A program made the translations under genes and the position numbers. The notes beneath the pieces are model-generated. The model searched no databases. It was not told where the DNA came from and worked only from the letters and a program-made list of their open reading frames with translations. Below are positions 1 through 9,252 of a DNA stretch of 64,000 bases, in pieces (the first letter of the stretch is position 1; each line of letters opens with the position of its first letter). Origin of the DNA: Alteromonas hispanica (GTDB taxonomy: Bacteria; Pseudomonadota; Gammaproteobacteria; Enterobacterales; Alteromonadaceae); contig NZ_JAAAWP010000011.1 in NCBI RefSeq assembly GCF_010500915.1, forward strand, positions 1 to 64,000. The letters run 5' to 3'.

Positions 1-255
<255 letters not shown>

Positions 256-471
256 ACAACGCCTAAAAGGCTTCGGTAAGAAGTTGGCGTTGTAAGCAAA
301 TTGATAAGCAAATCGATAGGATGTGACAAACAACTGTATGTACTGTTGGTCCTCCTTGCGCAAAAGTCATGATAAAAAGCAATCATGATTTTGCACCACA
401 AGTAGAGTAAAAAGTAAGTTACTCACTGATTGAATTAATATCAAACTTTCCTAAATTGTTATCCAGCTTTT
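256..471 (+). other. 23S-5S internal spacer
   Basis: About 216 bases lie between the mature 23S and 5S ends. No tRNA fold was found. Bases 257-264 (ACAACGCC) and a matching GGCGTTGT near 286-293 can pair to form a short stem just after the 23S end, plausibly part of the rRNA processing structure. A second inverted pair (CATGAT/ATCATG, about 368-391) lies further on. Nothing protein-coding is credible here. Confidence 0.7.
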
Positions 472-589
472 TCCTGGCAGCCATAGCGATACGGTACCAC
501 CTGACTCCATTCCGAACTCAGAAGTGAAACGTATTAGCGCCGATGGTAGTGTGGGGTCTCCCCATGTGAGAGTAGGACACTGCCAGGTC
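472..589 (+). rRNA. rrf: 5S ribosomal RNA
   Basis: A complete 5S rRNA gene. The terminal helix is formed by CCTGGCAG at 473-480 and CTGCCAGG at 580-587. The conserved internal segments CCGAACTCAGAAGTGAAACG and GCGCCGATGGTAGTGTGGGG match the gammaproteobacterial 5S consensus. A rho-independent terminator follows directly, so this is the last gene of its rrn operon; no distal tRNA follows. Confidence 0.97.
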
Positions 590-600
590 CCATTAAGAAA

Positions 601-625
601 AACCCGCCTAACGGCGGGTTTTTTG
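601..625 (+). terminator. rrn operon rho-independent terminator
   Basis: AACCCGCC at 601-608 and GGCGGGTT at 613-620 form a GC-rich 8-bp stem with a 4-base loop, followed by a T run. It lies 12 bases past the 5S end and ends the ribosomal RNA transcript. Confidence 0.95.
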
Positions 626-652
626 CTTTCTAGCATCCAAAAATCATAAACG

Positions 653-769
653 GGGTCAGATCCACATTAAGCAGCCAGCCAGCCGATACTTTTTTGAGAC
701 TGAAAGTGATGCTATCCCAAGCTAGAGCCTACCTCCTAACAGGCAAGTGTGCTAATGCGGATCTGACCC
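653..769. repeat. 117-bp element with 17-bp terminal inverted repeats (REP/MITE-like)
   Basis: GGGTCAGATCCACATTA at 653-669 is repeated in inverted form at 753-769 with one mismatch (16 of 17), enclosing about 83 bases with no ORF. The GGGTCAGATCC core resembles, from memory, repeats mobilised by REP-associated tyrosine transposases (IS200-like) in marine gammaproteobacteria; that link is inference. No transposase and no obvious target duplication is present. The transcript would fold into a long hairpin. It sits in the non-coding gap after the rrn terminator, a tolerant insertion site. Confidence 0.65.
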
Positions 770-845
770 TTTTTATCTGGTTCTTGCTTTGTTTATTCAC
801 TATATTAGAGCGCTAATACATGAATAACTAATAAGTGACTGTTCG

Positions 846-1379
846 ATGGCAGAGCGAATTATTTTAGAAGCCACATTTAATCCAGCGGTGAAGCGTTATT
901 GGCTTGTAAGCCTTTTGTTGTTTTCGACATTAATAGTGATTGGCATACCCTTTCTTATTATATCAATCCCTTTATTTTTAGTGATAAGCAATAGAACGTT
1001 GGCTGCAATGTCGGCAACGATCACAGAACGCAAGCTTGTTGTTAAAAGAGGGATATTTCATAAAGAAGAAAAGTCTATACCCTTGGAAAAGATTACAGAT
1101 GTAGCTATGGTTCAAGGGCCCTTAATGCGTGTTTTTAACCTTTACAGGCTGTCATTTGAAACGGCTGGACAGTCGGCTCAAGGCGCGCTCGTTTCCCTTC
1201 TTGGTATTGATGACGCCGCTAATTTTCGGGAAACAATACTATCGCAAAAAGATGCGATATCGGTGATAGGAACTTCTACCAGCGGCCAGTCTGAAGATAA
1301 GCAATCTGAAATGTCAGTTCTTATAGATAGCGTCAAGCGCATTGAAGGTTTGTTGGAAGCCTTGCTAAAGGAAAAGTAG
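846..1379 (+). CDS. PH domain-containing membrane protein (bPH_2/YdbS-like)
   Basis: 177 residues. Residues 17-50 form two closely spaced hydrophobic segments. They are followed by a bacterial PH-like domain of the YdbS/YdbT (DUF304) type, seen in the pattern ITERKLVVKRGIF (about 60-72) and the IPLEKITDVAMVQGPLMRVF segment (about 79-98), which is characteristic of the family. The C-terminal 50 residues are polar with a terminal amphipathic helix (IDSVKRIEGLLEALLKEK). The biochemical role of this family is unknown; membrane association through the N-terminal hairpin is inferred. The gene stands alone between the inverted-repeat element and a bidirectional terminator shared with gpmA. Confidence 0.8.
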   Translation: MAERIILEATFNPAVKRYWLVSLLLFSTLIVIGIPFLIISIPLFLVISNRTLAAMSATITERKLVVKRGIFHKEEKSIPLEKITDVAMVQGPLMRVFNLYRLSFETAGQSAQGALVSLLGIDDAANFRETILSQKDAISVIGTSTSGQSEDKQSEMSVLIDSVKRIEGLLEALLKEK

Positions 1380-1430
1380 TTTCTAAAACTCCTCCAGCGT
1401 GTGTTTGTTTATTTAGAATATGACTAACAG

Positions 1431-1475
1431 AAAAAAGACCCTTACTGATTACTATGAATTAGAAAGGGTCTTTTT
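1431..1475. terminator. bidirectional terminator
   Basis: AAAAAAGACCCTT (1431-1443) pairs with AAGGGTCTTTTT (1464-1475) around a 20-base loop. Because the stem begins with an A run and ends with a T run, it can terminate both the PH-domain gene on the plus strand and gpmA on the minus strand. Confidence 0.85.
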
Positions 1476-1505
1476 ACATCGATTCAAAACCGGTGAGTAA
1501 CTCTA

Positions 1506-2252
1506 TTACTTAGCTTTACCTTGTTTCGCCACGGCATCCATCATTGCTTTAATTGCTTCTGGATCTCCTAAGTAGTCTTTTGAAATAGGTTTTAGATTCT
1601 CATCAAGTTCGTAAACCAAAGGCACGCCCGTTGGTATATTCAGGCCGAGTACCTCTTCATCAGACATGCCGTCTAGGTATTTTACGAGTGCTCGTAAACT
1701 ATTTCCGTGAGCAGCGATGATGATGCGTTTTCCGTCTTGGATTTGCGGACGAATTACGTCGTGCCAGTATGGCAGTACGCGCTCTATGGTAAGCTTAAGA
1801 CTCTCACCGCGAGGTAGAATGTCAGCATCAACATTATTATAGCGACGATCGTGACCAGGAAAATGCTCACTTTCAGTTTCTACTGCTGGCGGTGGAATAT
1901 CGAAACTACGACGCCATACTTTAACTTGCTCTTCACCATGCTTGGCAGCAGTTTCTGCCTTATCTAGGCCAGTAAGTGCGCCATAGTGACGCTCATTTAA
2001 ACGCCAGTGACGCTCAACGGGTAGGTAGTGCTGTCCCATTTCTTCAAGCGCAATATTAAGTGTTTTAATAGCGCGAAGTAATACAGACGTGTAAGCCTGA
2101 TCAAATTCAAATCCTGCGTCTTTTAACATTTTACCAGCGTTCTTTGCTTGTGCTACGCCAGTATCAGTCAAATCAACGTCATGCCAACCAGTGAAACGAT
2201 TTTCCAAGTTCCACTGACTCTCTCCGTGACGAATAAGTACCAATTTATACAT
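1506..2252 (-). CDS. gpmA: 2,3-bisphosphoglycerate-dependent phosphoglycerate mutase
   Basis: Interconverts 3-phosphoglycerate and 2-phosphoglycerate in glycolysis and gluconeogenesis (cytosolic, EC 5.4.2.11). The protein begins [15 protein letters not shown], with the LIRHGE phosphohistidine motif, and carries the second active-site histidine in [14 protein letters not shown]. The segments [15 protein letters not shown] and RRSFDIPPP are typical of GpmA. An upstream in-frame start at 2342 would add 30 residues, but the start at 2252 gives 248 residues, close to the 250 of E. coli, and begins exactly at the family N-terminus, so it is preferred. Transcribed alone; terminator at 1431-1475. Confidence 0.96.
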   Translation of the reverse strand: MYKLVLIRHGESQWNLENRFTGWHDVDLTDTGVAQAKNAGKMLKDAGFEFDQAYTSVLLRAIKTLNIALEEMGQHYLPVERHWRLNERHYGALTGLDKAETAAKHGEEQVKVWRRSFDIPPPAVETESEHFPGHDRRYNNVDADILPRGESLKLTIERVLPYWHDVIRPQIQDGKRIIIAAHGNSLRALVKYLDGMSDEEVLGLNIPTGVPLVYELDENLKPISKDYLGDPEAIKAMMDAVAKQGKAK

Positions 2253-2431
2253 AGTTGGGTTACCTGCGGGGTTGAGTAAAAATGCCTGCCCGTCTGTTTT
2301 AGAATAGACGTGCAGACGTATATTGAAGTTGTATATTATCATCCTTGATACGTAACAAAAAATCCAGCGCTAACCCCCATAAAATCAAAGGAAAGACCAA
2401 CCTTTGTACCATCAGCTTCGTCACTTTGAGC

Positions 2432-2905
2432 CTATATAAATTTACTCATACCTGAATGATGCTCGTTTAGCCATTTAACTGTGGAAGGGTCTTCAATAAA
2501 GCTGAAGTCTTCAAAGTCAAAACCTGGTGCTACGGTACAACCTACTAAGCTGTAATCTCCGGTGCTATAAGCAGCTTGATAATGGCCCGCCGGTACAATG
2601 TGTACATAGCCATTTTCTGAGTTGCCTATGGTTTTTTTTGAAAGCCCGTTTTGTGCAAGTGTGTCAGTTTCAAACTGAATTAATTGCAATGGTGCGCCTT
2701 CATAATGATTCCATACTTCGTCGTGCAACACACGATGAAACCGACTCACTTGCCCTTCTAAAAGTAAGAAGTAGATGTGTGTTAGTGCAGGTCTGCTTTT
2801 GCCATGAACGTGCGAAGCTGTAATGTCTGAAGAGCGATATATTTGCTTGTAATAACCACCCTCAGGATGTGGCATTAACCCATATTTTTGAATAAGTGTG
2901 TGCAT
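2432..2905 (-). CDS. cupin superfamily protein, DUF985 family
   Basis: 157 residues matching the DUF985 (Cupin_5) family. The N-terminal signature is LMPHPEGGYYKQIYRSS, followed by THIYFLL (about 42-48), FHRVLHDEVWNHYEGAPL (about 56-73) and the C-terminal GCTVAPGFDFEDFSFI block. Two cupin motifs with possible metal or sugar ligands (H57, H61, E63, H67) are visible. The biochemical function of the family is not established. Single gene between gpmA and acnA, divergent from acnA; no clear operon partner. Confidence 0.85.
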   Translation of the reverse strand: MHTLIQKYGLMPHPEGGYYKQIYRSSDITASHVHGKSRPALTHIYFLLLEGQVSRFHRVLHDEVWNHYEGAPLQLIQFETDTLAQNGLSKKTIGNSENGYVHIVPAGHYQAAYSTGDYSLVGCTVAPGFDFEDFSFIEDPSTVKWLNEHHSGMSKFI

Positions 2906-3220
2906 TGGCTAAACTCTATATATAGCGCGTTGAGTTAACGCAGGTGTTTTAAGCATATTTGGGTACTCATATCGTTAAAAGGTAATGATGTTTTGGTTTA
3001 AATTCAAAAATAAAGAATGAGTACACGCTTTCGAAGCGGTGTGTGTTAGCTAAGCGGACAAAAACTTAGCAGTTACATGAACTTTTTTTCATGTATTTTC
3101 CGTATAAGAACATAGCAGCTGAACGTTTAGGTGTATACGCTGCACTATAGGTCTTTCCTACAGTCCTTTCGTTCAGCGAATAATATAAATTTCGAACAGG
3201 CAAAAAAGGATAGTGACCAT
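2906..3220 (+). promoter_or_regulatory. acnA upstream region with inverted repeat and -10-like box
   Basis: The 315-base gap between the DUF985 gene and acnA holds a perfect 7-bp inverted repeat ACATGAA/TTCATGT (3075-3081 and 3088-3094) and a TATAAG hexamer at 3103-3108. The repeat lies where a -35 box would be expected, so it could be an operator. AAGGA at 3206-3210 is the likely ribosome-binding site for acnA. The rest of the gap shows nothing recognisable. Confidence 0.35.
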
Positions 3221-5938
3221 ATGACTTATAAGTCTTTTTCAGACCTTGAAGTAAAGGGTAAAACTTTCAAGGCTATTAACCTCGATCGTATAAACGAAAA
3301 ATATCCCCTAGATCGCCTTCCGTTTTGTATTAAGGTACTTTTAGAAAACCTCGTTCGTCACGAAGATAAAGAATTCGTCTCTAGTGAAGATATAGAGCAC
3401 GTAGCCAAATGGGACACCTCGAATAATGAAGAGCTTGAAGTCTCTTTCGTTCCAGCCCGCGTTATTTTACAAGATTTTACAGGTGTTCCAGCCATTGTCG
3501 ATTTGGCTGCAATGCGTGACGCTGTTGACCGTCTTGGTGGAGATGCGCAAGCTATCAACCCACTCAACCCTGTAGAGCTGGTTATCGATCATTCTGTAAT
3601 GGTTGATCATTTCGCCGAAGAGAATGCCTTACAGAAAAACACAGACATTGAAATTGAAAGAAATAGAGAGCGTTACCAGTTTTTAAAATGGGGACAGTCT
3701 AGCTTCGATAACTTTAAAGTGGTTCCTCCCGGTCGCGGTATTGTTCACCAAGTTAACCTTGAATACTTAGCGCGCTGTGCGTTTATCAAAGAGACTGAAG
3801 ACGGAAACTTTGTCTACCCAGATACGCTTGTTGGTACAGATTCGCATACCACAATGATAAATGGCTTAGGGGTATTGGGATGGGGTGTTGGCGGAATTGA
3901 GGCTGAGGCGGCTATGCTTGGTCAGCCTGTCACCATGCTACTTCCTAACGTGGTAGGCTTTAAGCTAGACGGTAGGCTACCCGCTGGCGTTACCGCAACA
4001 GACATGGTACTCACTATTACCCAACAGCTTAGAGCCCATGGTGTAGTAGGAAAGTTCGTCGAATTTTTTGGGCCAGGCTTAAAATATCTTACCACTGCAG
4101 ATAGAGCTACCATTGCTAATATGGCACCAGAATACGGCGCCACATGCGGTATCTTCCCTATAGATGACGTCGCGCTAGACTATTTACGTTTAACGGGTCG
4201 TGACGAAGCGCAAATAGAGCTGGTAGAGAAGTACGCTAAATACAGCAACTTATGGCATGACGATCATTCGAAGGATGCTGAATACCACGAGACGCTTGAA
4301 CTAAATTTAAACGACGTGGTTCCCTCTATTGCCGGCCCTAAACGTCCGCAAGATAGAATTGCTCTAGATAAAGCCGCAGAAGCATTCAATGAATGGCATC
4401 GTTCTCAAATAGACGTAAAAGTGCTGGATGAAGAAACAGAGTTCGTCGCTGAAGGCGGTCTAGTCGGTGGTAGCGATGTTGACGAAGCGCACGACTCATT
4501 CGTTAACTTTAGAGACAACAAATTCAATTTAGAAGATGGTGCAATAGTTATTGCTGCTATTACTAGCTGTACTAACACCTCTAACCCATCTGTGCTTGTT
4601 GCTGCAGGACTGCTTGCGCAAAAGGCGGTTGAAAAGGGCTTAACCAGCAAACCGTGGGTGAAAACCTCGTTAGCACCAGGTTCGCAAGTAGTCACCCAGT
4701 ATCTCGAAGATGCTAATTTAATGAAGCCGCTTGAAGCCTTAGGTTTCAATTTGGTGGGCTATGGTTGTACTACCTGTATTGGTAATTCGGGGCCGCTTCC
4801 AGACCCCATTACCGACGCGATAAGAAAAGCGAAACTTACGGTAACGTCGGTACTTTCAGGTAATCGTAATTTTGAAGGGCGAATTCATCCCGATGTCGCC
4901 GCAAACTATTTAGCATCGCCTCCTTTGGTAGTGGCTTACGCACTCGCAGGCAACATGAATGCGGATATTTCTAAAGAGCCATTAGGCATGTCAAAAGACG
5001 GCGAGCCAGTTTACTTAAAAGATCTTTGGCCTTCAGAGGAAGAGATTCAAAAGTATATTTCCGAAAATGTGACCGGTGCGCTATTTAAAGAAAAGTATGC
5101 TGACGTGTTTAAAGGCAACGGTGAATGGAACGAGTTAAGTGTAAGTGAAACATCAGTTTACGACTGGCCTGATTCAACTTATATCAAACATCCACCATTT
5201 TTTGAGGTAATGGAGAAAGAGCCTGCTGCGCTTCAGTCAATTGATAATGCACGTTGTCTTGTAAAAGTAGGTGACTCGATTACTACAGACCATATTTCGC
5301 CGGCAGGTGCCATTGCACCAGACAGTCCTGCGGGAGAATACTTGCAAGCTCAAGGCGTCGATCCCAAAGATTTTAATTCTTACGGATCACGAAGGGGTAA
5401 TCATGAGGTCATGATGCGGGGTACGTTTGCCAATGTACGCTTGCAAAACCAGCTTGCGCCCGGAACCAAGGGAAGTGCAACCACTCACTATCCAAGTGGT
5501 GACAGCATGTCGATATTTCATGCCGCCATGCGATACAAAGATGACGGCGTACCAGCCGTGGTTATAGGCGGTAAAGAGTATGGAACAGGCTCAAGTAGAG
5601 ACTGGGCTGCGAAGGGGCCTTCTTTGATGGGCGTGAAAGCCGTATTAGCCGAAAGCTACGAACGGATACATCGCTCAAACCTGATCGGTATGGGAATTTT
5701 ACCTCTTCAGTTTAAAAAGGGAGATTCGGCATCATCGCTTGATATCAAGGGAAACGAATCATTCTCAATTGGTGGCGTAGAGCGTGGACAAAAAGAAGTG
5801 AGCGTTACCATGATCACTGACGATGGTGAATCAAAAGAATTTACCATGGATATTAGAATTGATACGTCTAACGAATTTACGTATTTTGAAAATGGCGGAA
5901 TCTTACATTACGTCATTCGAGAATATCTTCGTAAGTAG
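3221..5938 (+). CDS. acnA: aconitate hydratase AcnA
   Basis: Converts citrate to isocitrate via cis-aconitate in the TCA cycle, using a [4Fe-4S] cluster. The monomeric AcnA/IRP type is recognised by length (905 residues from the chosen start; E. coli AcnA 891). Further support comes from PDTLVGTDSHTTMINGLGVLGWGVGG, from the cluster cysteines in AITSCTNTSNPSV and GYGCTTCIGNSGPL, and from the swivelling domain segment GGKEYGTGSSRDWAAKGP. The frame is open from 3131, but the ATG at 3221 has AAGGA 10 bases upstream and starts MTYKSFSDLEVKGKTF, as in family members; the upstream 30 residues look non-conserved. Monocistronic, ending in a strong bidirectional hairpin. Confidence 0.96.
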   Translation: MTYKSFSDLEVKGKTFKAINLDRINEKYPLDRLPFCIKVLLENLVRHEDKEFVSSEDIEHVAKWDTSNNEELEVSFVPARVILQDFTGVPAIVDLAAMRDAVDRLGGDAQAINPLNPVELVIDHSVMVDHFAEENALQKNTDIEIERNRERYQFLKWGQSSFDNFKVVPPGRGIVHQVNLEYLARCAFIKETEDGNFVYPDTLVGTDSHTTMINGLGVLGWGVGGIEAEAAMLGQPVTMLLPNVVGFKLDGRLPAGVTATDMVLTITQQLRAHGVVGKFVEFFGPGLKYLTTADRATIANMAPEYGATCGIFPIDDVALDYLRLTGRDEAQIELVEKYAKYSNLWHDDHSKDAEYHETLELNLNDVVPSIAGPKRPQDRIALDKAAEAFNEWHRSQIDVKVLDEETEFVAEGGLVGGSDVDEAHDSFVNFRDNKFNLEDGAIVIAAITSCTNTSNPSVLVAAGLLAQKAVEKGLTSKPWVKTSLAPGSQVVTQYLEDANLMKPLEALGFNLVGYGCTTCIGNSGPLPDPITDAIRKAKLTVTSVLSGNRNFEGRIHPDVAANYLASPPLVVAYALAGNMNADISKEPLGMSKDGEPVYLKDLWPSEEEIQKYISENVTGALFKEKYADVFKGNGEWNELSVSETSVYDWPDSTYIKHPPFFEVMEKEPAALQSIDNARCLVKVGDSITTDHISPAGAIAPDSPAGEYLQAQGVDPKDFNSYGSRRGNHEVMMRGTFANVRLQNQLAPGTKGSATTHYPSGDSMSIFHAAMRYKDDGVPAVVIGGKEYGTGSSRDWAAKGPSLMGVKAVLAESYERIHRSNLIGMGILPLQFKKGDSASSLDIKGNESFSIGGVERGQKEVSVTMITDDGESKEFTMDIRIDTSNEFTYFENGGILHYVIREYLRK

Positions 5939-5965
5939 AGTTGTCAGGTATATAAAGTAGAGTTA

Positions 5966-6004
5966 AAAACGCCCCTTGGTGAATAAATCACGAAGGGGCG
6001 TTTT
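5966..6004. terminator. bidirectional terminator between acnA and GspE-like gene
   Basis: AAAACGCCCCTT (5966-5977) and AAGGGGCGTTTT (5993-6004) form a perfect 12-bp stem flanked by A and T runs. It lies between two convergent genes and can serve both. Confidence 0.92.
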
Positions 6005-6018
6005 ATTTTTAGCGTAGT

Positions 6019-8235
6019 TTAATCTCCACTGACTATTTGAACTTGCGCTAAATCAGTGTCGCCTTTTATCACTTTGAATATAGCGTCTTGAACCAAGGTG
6101 CGCATTCCATCGTCTGTAGCCTGCTTCTTCATTTGAGCTACACTTGACTCTTTATACACTAACGAGCGCAGTTCTGGTGTCATACCCAGTAATTCATGCA
6201 CACCGGTTCTACCTTTATAGCCGGTATTGCCGCACTCTGAGCACCCTTTCGCTTTATAAAGCTCTGGAATACCAGATAGGTTTAGCTCGTGCATGTGCTC
6301 TTTGCCGTACTGGCGTTCAATAAACGCCATATCCTTTTCAGACGCTACGTATTTCTCTTTACACTTACCGCACAATGTACGAATAAGACGCTGAGCAAGT
6401 ATTCCTACACAGGCATCTGAAAAGTTAACTGGGTCTAACCCTAAATCAAGTAAACGAGTAATGGTTTCAGGTGCTGAGTTGGTATGCAGCGTAGACAATA
6501 CTAAGTGACCTGTTAGTGAAGCCTCAATACCCGCATGGGCAGTCTCTTTATCACGCATCTCACCAATAAGAATAATATCGGGGTCTGCACGTAAGAAAGC
6601 GCGAAGAGCATTGGCAAAGGTAAATCCAATTTTGGGGCTCACTTGAACTTGCTGTAAACCTGGCTGGGTAATCTCTACGGGATCTTCAGCAGTCCATATC
6701 TTCTTCTCAGGTGTGTTCAAATACCCAAGTATGGCGTGTAGTGTTGTGGTTTTACCCGAGCCTGTTGGCCCAACAACAAGAAGAATGCCGTGAGGCTTTT
6801 TAATCATATCTTCAAGGCGAGCCCGGTTGTTGGGAGCCAAGTTCATTTTTTCTATGGGCATGGCTCCACCAGAGGCCAATATCCTCATTACTACGCCTTC
6901 GCCTGCAACGGTTGGAATAGTGGCTACGCGAACCTCTACAAGTTGGCCGTTCATTCTAAATGCCAGCTTACCGTCTTGCGGAACACGTTTTTCGGCGATA
7001 TTTAAATTCGACATAATCTTTATACGCGCTATCACTGCGTTATGGTGCGAGTGAGGAACTTGGTTCATGTCTCTACACACACCGTCTACACGCATACGAA
7101 CACGGGTAGGCGCATTTTTCTCGGGATCTATGTGAATATCTGAGGCATTAAGACGCTTGGCATCGTGCAATACACGGCTTACTAAACGCACTACTGCAGG
7201 TGCATCATCGGATAACTCATCAAATTGGTCTTCTTTTTCGTCGCTAGAGGTACCAATTTCATCCAGTATTTCACTCATCTCGCCAGGGCCGCCGCCCCCG
7301 CTGTTTTCACCGAGATATTGCAAGACTAAGCTAGGTAAGCTAACCGCAATTTCATAACTCTCAATGCCCATTGCACTCTCTATTTCCATTAGAAGTGCTG
7401 CGTTGTTAGGTTCGGCCATCAATACGATAGGCTTTTCGTGAGCATCTGCTATAACTGCAACATAGTTACGCTTTAAATAGGAAACATTGAGCTTACTTTC
7501 ATTTTCAAAGCGGTGGTATTTATCCGGCAAATAGGGAATAAAAGGGACTTGGTAGTGAATTGATAAAGAGTTACCAATCTCTTCTTCTGAAATACGGTGC
7601 TCAGAAACAAGACGTTGAACAAGGGCTCGTATATCTGGTGTCGAAAGCTTTATTTCTTCGAGGGTGTTTTCATCGATAAGACTTTTGTGAACTAATAGAT
7701 CGAATGGGTTATTGGTGCCCCCTAATTCAAAACGAAATTTGTCACCCAGTATTAAAGCGAGCGCGTTACCCAGTTTAAGATCATCTTCGGAGAAGGCACT
7801 TTCTACCTTATTGATAATCTGGATTACACCCATTAGCACTCCGGCATTCATTATAGGGACACAGAGAATATTTAAGGTTTTGAAGTCACTGTCTTTATCG
7901 AATTTGCCAGCAAACCTGAGTCGAGGGTGAATACTTTGAAGCATGGTTGTGTTGTAAGGGTCGTCAATAACAACAGGCTTCTGAGAAAGTGCAACGTACC
8001 CTGCAATAGACATTGGACTGATAGGCACTTTAATTTCTTGTGTTTCTTTCCCAGTTTTAAAACGGGCAACCAAGTCTTGGTGCTGGCGCCTACGCTGAAA
8101 AATACTCATGCGCTGAGCACCAAACAGTTCTAAGATGATAGGCTCTAACAAACCATAGGCATCGAGCAGCGAAGAATGATTATTCAGAATACGCCTGATT
8201 TGAGAGAACGTTTGTTGATTATTGACTACTTCCAT
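6019..8235 (-). CDS. GspE/PilB-family ATPase with N-terminal GAF domain
   Basis: 738 residues. Residues about 20-170 form a GAF-like domain (PVVIDDPYNT, LNILCVPIMNAGVLMGVIQIINK). About 185-300 is an MshEN/GSPII_E_N-type region. About 345-735 is a type II/IV secretion ATPase. Walker A is GPTGSGKT (489-496), the Asp box lies around 513-530, the Walker B-like DIILIGEMRD is at 553-562, and a zinc tetracysteine is formed by C622, C625, C665 and C668. The family powers pilus assembly or type II secretion at the inner membrane. No pilin, platform or secretin genes are adjacent, so it is an orphan ATPase. The GAF domain suggests regulation by a small ligand, which is inference. Confidence 0.88.
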   Translation of the reverse strand: MEVVNNQQTFSQIRRILNNHSSLLDAYGLLEPIILELFGAQRMSIFQRRRQHQDLVARFKTGKETQEIKVPISPMSIAGYVALSQKPVVIDDPYNTTMLQSIHPRLRFAGKFDKDSDFKTLNILCVPIMNAGVLMGVIQIINKVESAFSEDDLKLGNALALILGDKFRFELGGTNNPFDLLVHKSLIDENTLEEIKLSTPDIRALVQRLVSEHRISEEEIGNSLSIHYQVPFIPYLPDKYHRFENESKLNVSYLKRNYVAVIADAHEKPIVLMAEPNNAALLMEIESAMGIESYEIAVSLPSLVLQYLGENSGGGGPGEMSEILDEIGTSSDEKEDQFDELSDDAPAVVRLVSRVLHDAKRLNASDIHIDPEKNAPTRVRMRVDGVCRDMNQVPHSHHNAVIARIKIMSNLNIAEKRVPQDGKLAFRMNGQLVEVRVATIPTVAGEGVVMRILASGGAMPIEKMNLAPNNRARLEDMIKKPHGILLVVGPTGSGKTTTLHAILGYLNTPEKKIWTAEDPVEITQPGLQQVQVSPKIGFTFANALRAFLRADPDIILIGEMRDKETAHAGIEASLTGHLVLSTLHTNSAPETITRLLDLGLDPVNFSDACVGILAQRLIRTLCGKCKEKYVASEKDMAFIERQYGKEHMHELNLSGIPELYKAKGCSECGNTGYKGRTGVHELLGMTPELRSLVYKESSVAQMKKQATDDGMRTLVQDAIFKVIKGDTDLAQVQIVSGD

Positions 8236-8665
8236 ATTCCCACTACTTTGCGGAGTGAGACCTTTTGTCTCATTCCTTTAATAAAAATTCCTGGGCGCGA
8301 CCTTAAGCAAAGCCAACAAAGCCAGTTTTAAGAACAACGGTATAAACGGCTGGACTTTACGGTTTGCGTTTGAATACTTGCGCACAAAAGCCTTACAGAC
8401 ACGTTTAACCTTAGTTTAACAATGTTACCTGTTTATCTCACCTAGGCAGACGATCGTAAATTACACCAAGCGCTGCGTTTGGCTATGTTATCAGCAACAA
8501 TATACATTTACGTCAGGTGGGGCAATAAGTCTACTTTGAATATAAAACTTTAAACTAATGACTTAGCAACAAAATAGCAAAGACGTAAAATAATCATTAG
8601 GGTTGAGGAACCTGACTGAATTCAAATTTTATGCGCTGAATATAGAACAAAAAGCAATCTAGTAG
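8236..8665. other. intergenic region between GspE-like gene and S10 promoter
   Basis: About 430 AT-rich bases upstream of both the minus-strand ATPase gene and the S10 operon. No ORF with a convincing start, no tRNA and no strong hairpin were found. The promoter of the ATPase gene should lie here but no clear consensus was recognised. Confidence 0.5.
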
Positions 8666-8693
8666 TTGCATTACCTCAACGCTTCTGTATAAT
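8666..8693 (+). promoter_or_regulatory. sigma70 promoter of the S10 operon
   Basis: TTGCAT at 8666-8671 and a perfect TATAAT at 8688-8693 are separated by 16 bases. The bases after the -10 box are GC-rich (TCGCGCCC), the kind of discriminator associated with stringent (ppGpp/DksA) control of ribosomal genes. Transcription would start near 8700, leaving a leader of about 220 bases before rpsJ. Confidence 0.8.
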
Positions 8694-8821
8694 TCGCGCC
8701 CACTGCCTGAATAGGGCATTGATTTTTTAGCCGCAACCACACTGCTTTTAGGGTGGCTGCCGACGTAAGAGATTTGTCTTTACCGACCAAGCTATTACAA
8801 GCGTGCTAAAAATAAGAACAG

Positions 8822-8898
8822 GGTTCCAATTGGGAACCATCGGTTTACGCACATCCTTTCTTTCTGAACAAAATAGAAAAGAAGGGGTGAATTTTTTT
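8822..8898 (+). promoter_or_regulatory. S10 leader hairpins, probable L4-dependent attenuator
   Basis: Two hairpins lie in the rpsJ leader. The first is GGTTCC (8822-8827) with GGAACC (8833-8838). The second pairs CATCCTTTCTTTCT (8852-8865) with AGAAAAGAAGGGGTG (8875-8889), followed by seven T residues (8892-8898), which is the shape of an intrinsic attenuator 25 bases before the rpsJ start. In E. coli the S10 leader has an equivalent hairpin-plus-U-tract that L4 uses for attenuation and translational control. Assigning the same role here is inference from position and shape. Confidence 0.7.
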
Positions 8899-8919
8899 GT
8901 TCTTTCGATTGGAGCTTAA

Positions 8920-9234
<315 letters not shown>

Positions 9235-9252
9235 CAAGAGAGGGTTATAACA

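Noticed and set aside
2253-2342. Upstream extension of gpmA to 2342
   Set aside because: The 30 added residues are not seen in phosphoglycerate mutases; the ATG at 2252 begins at the family N-terminus.
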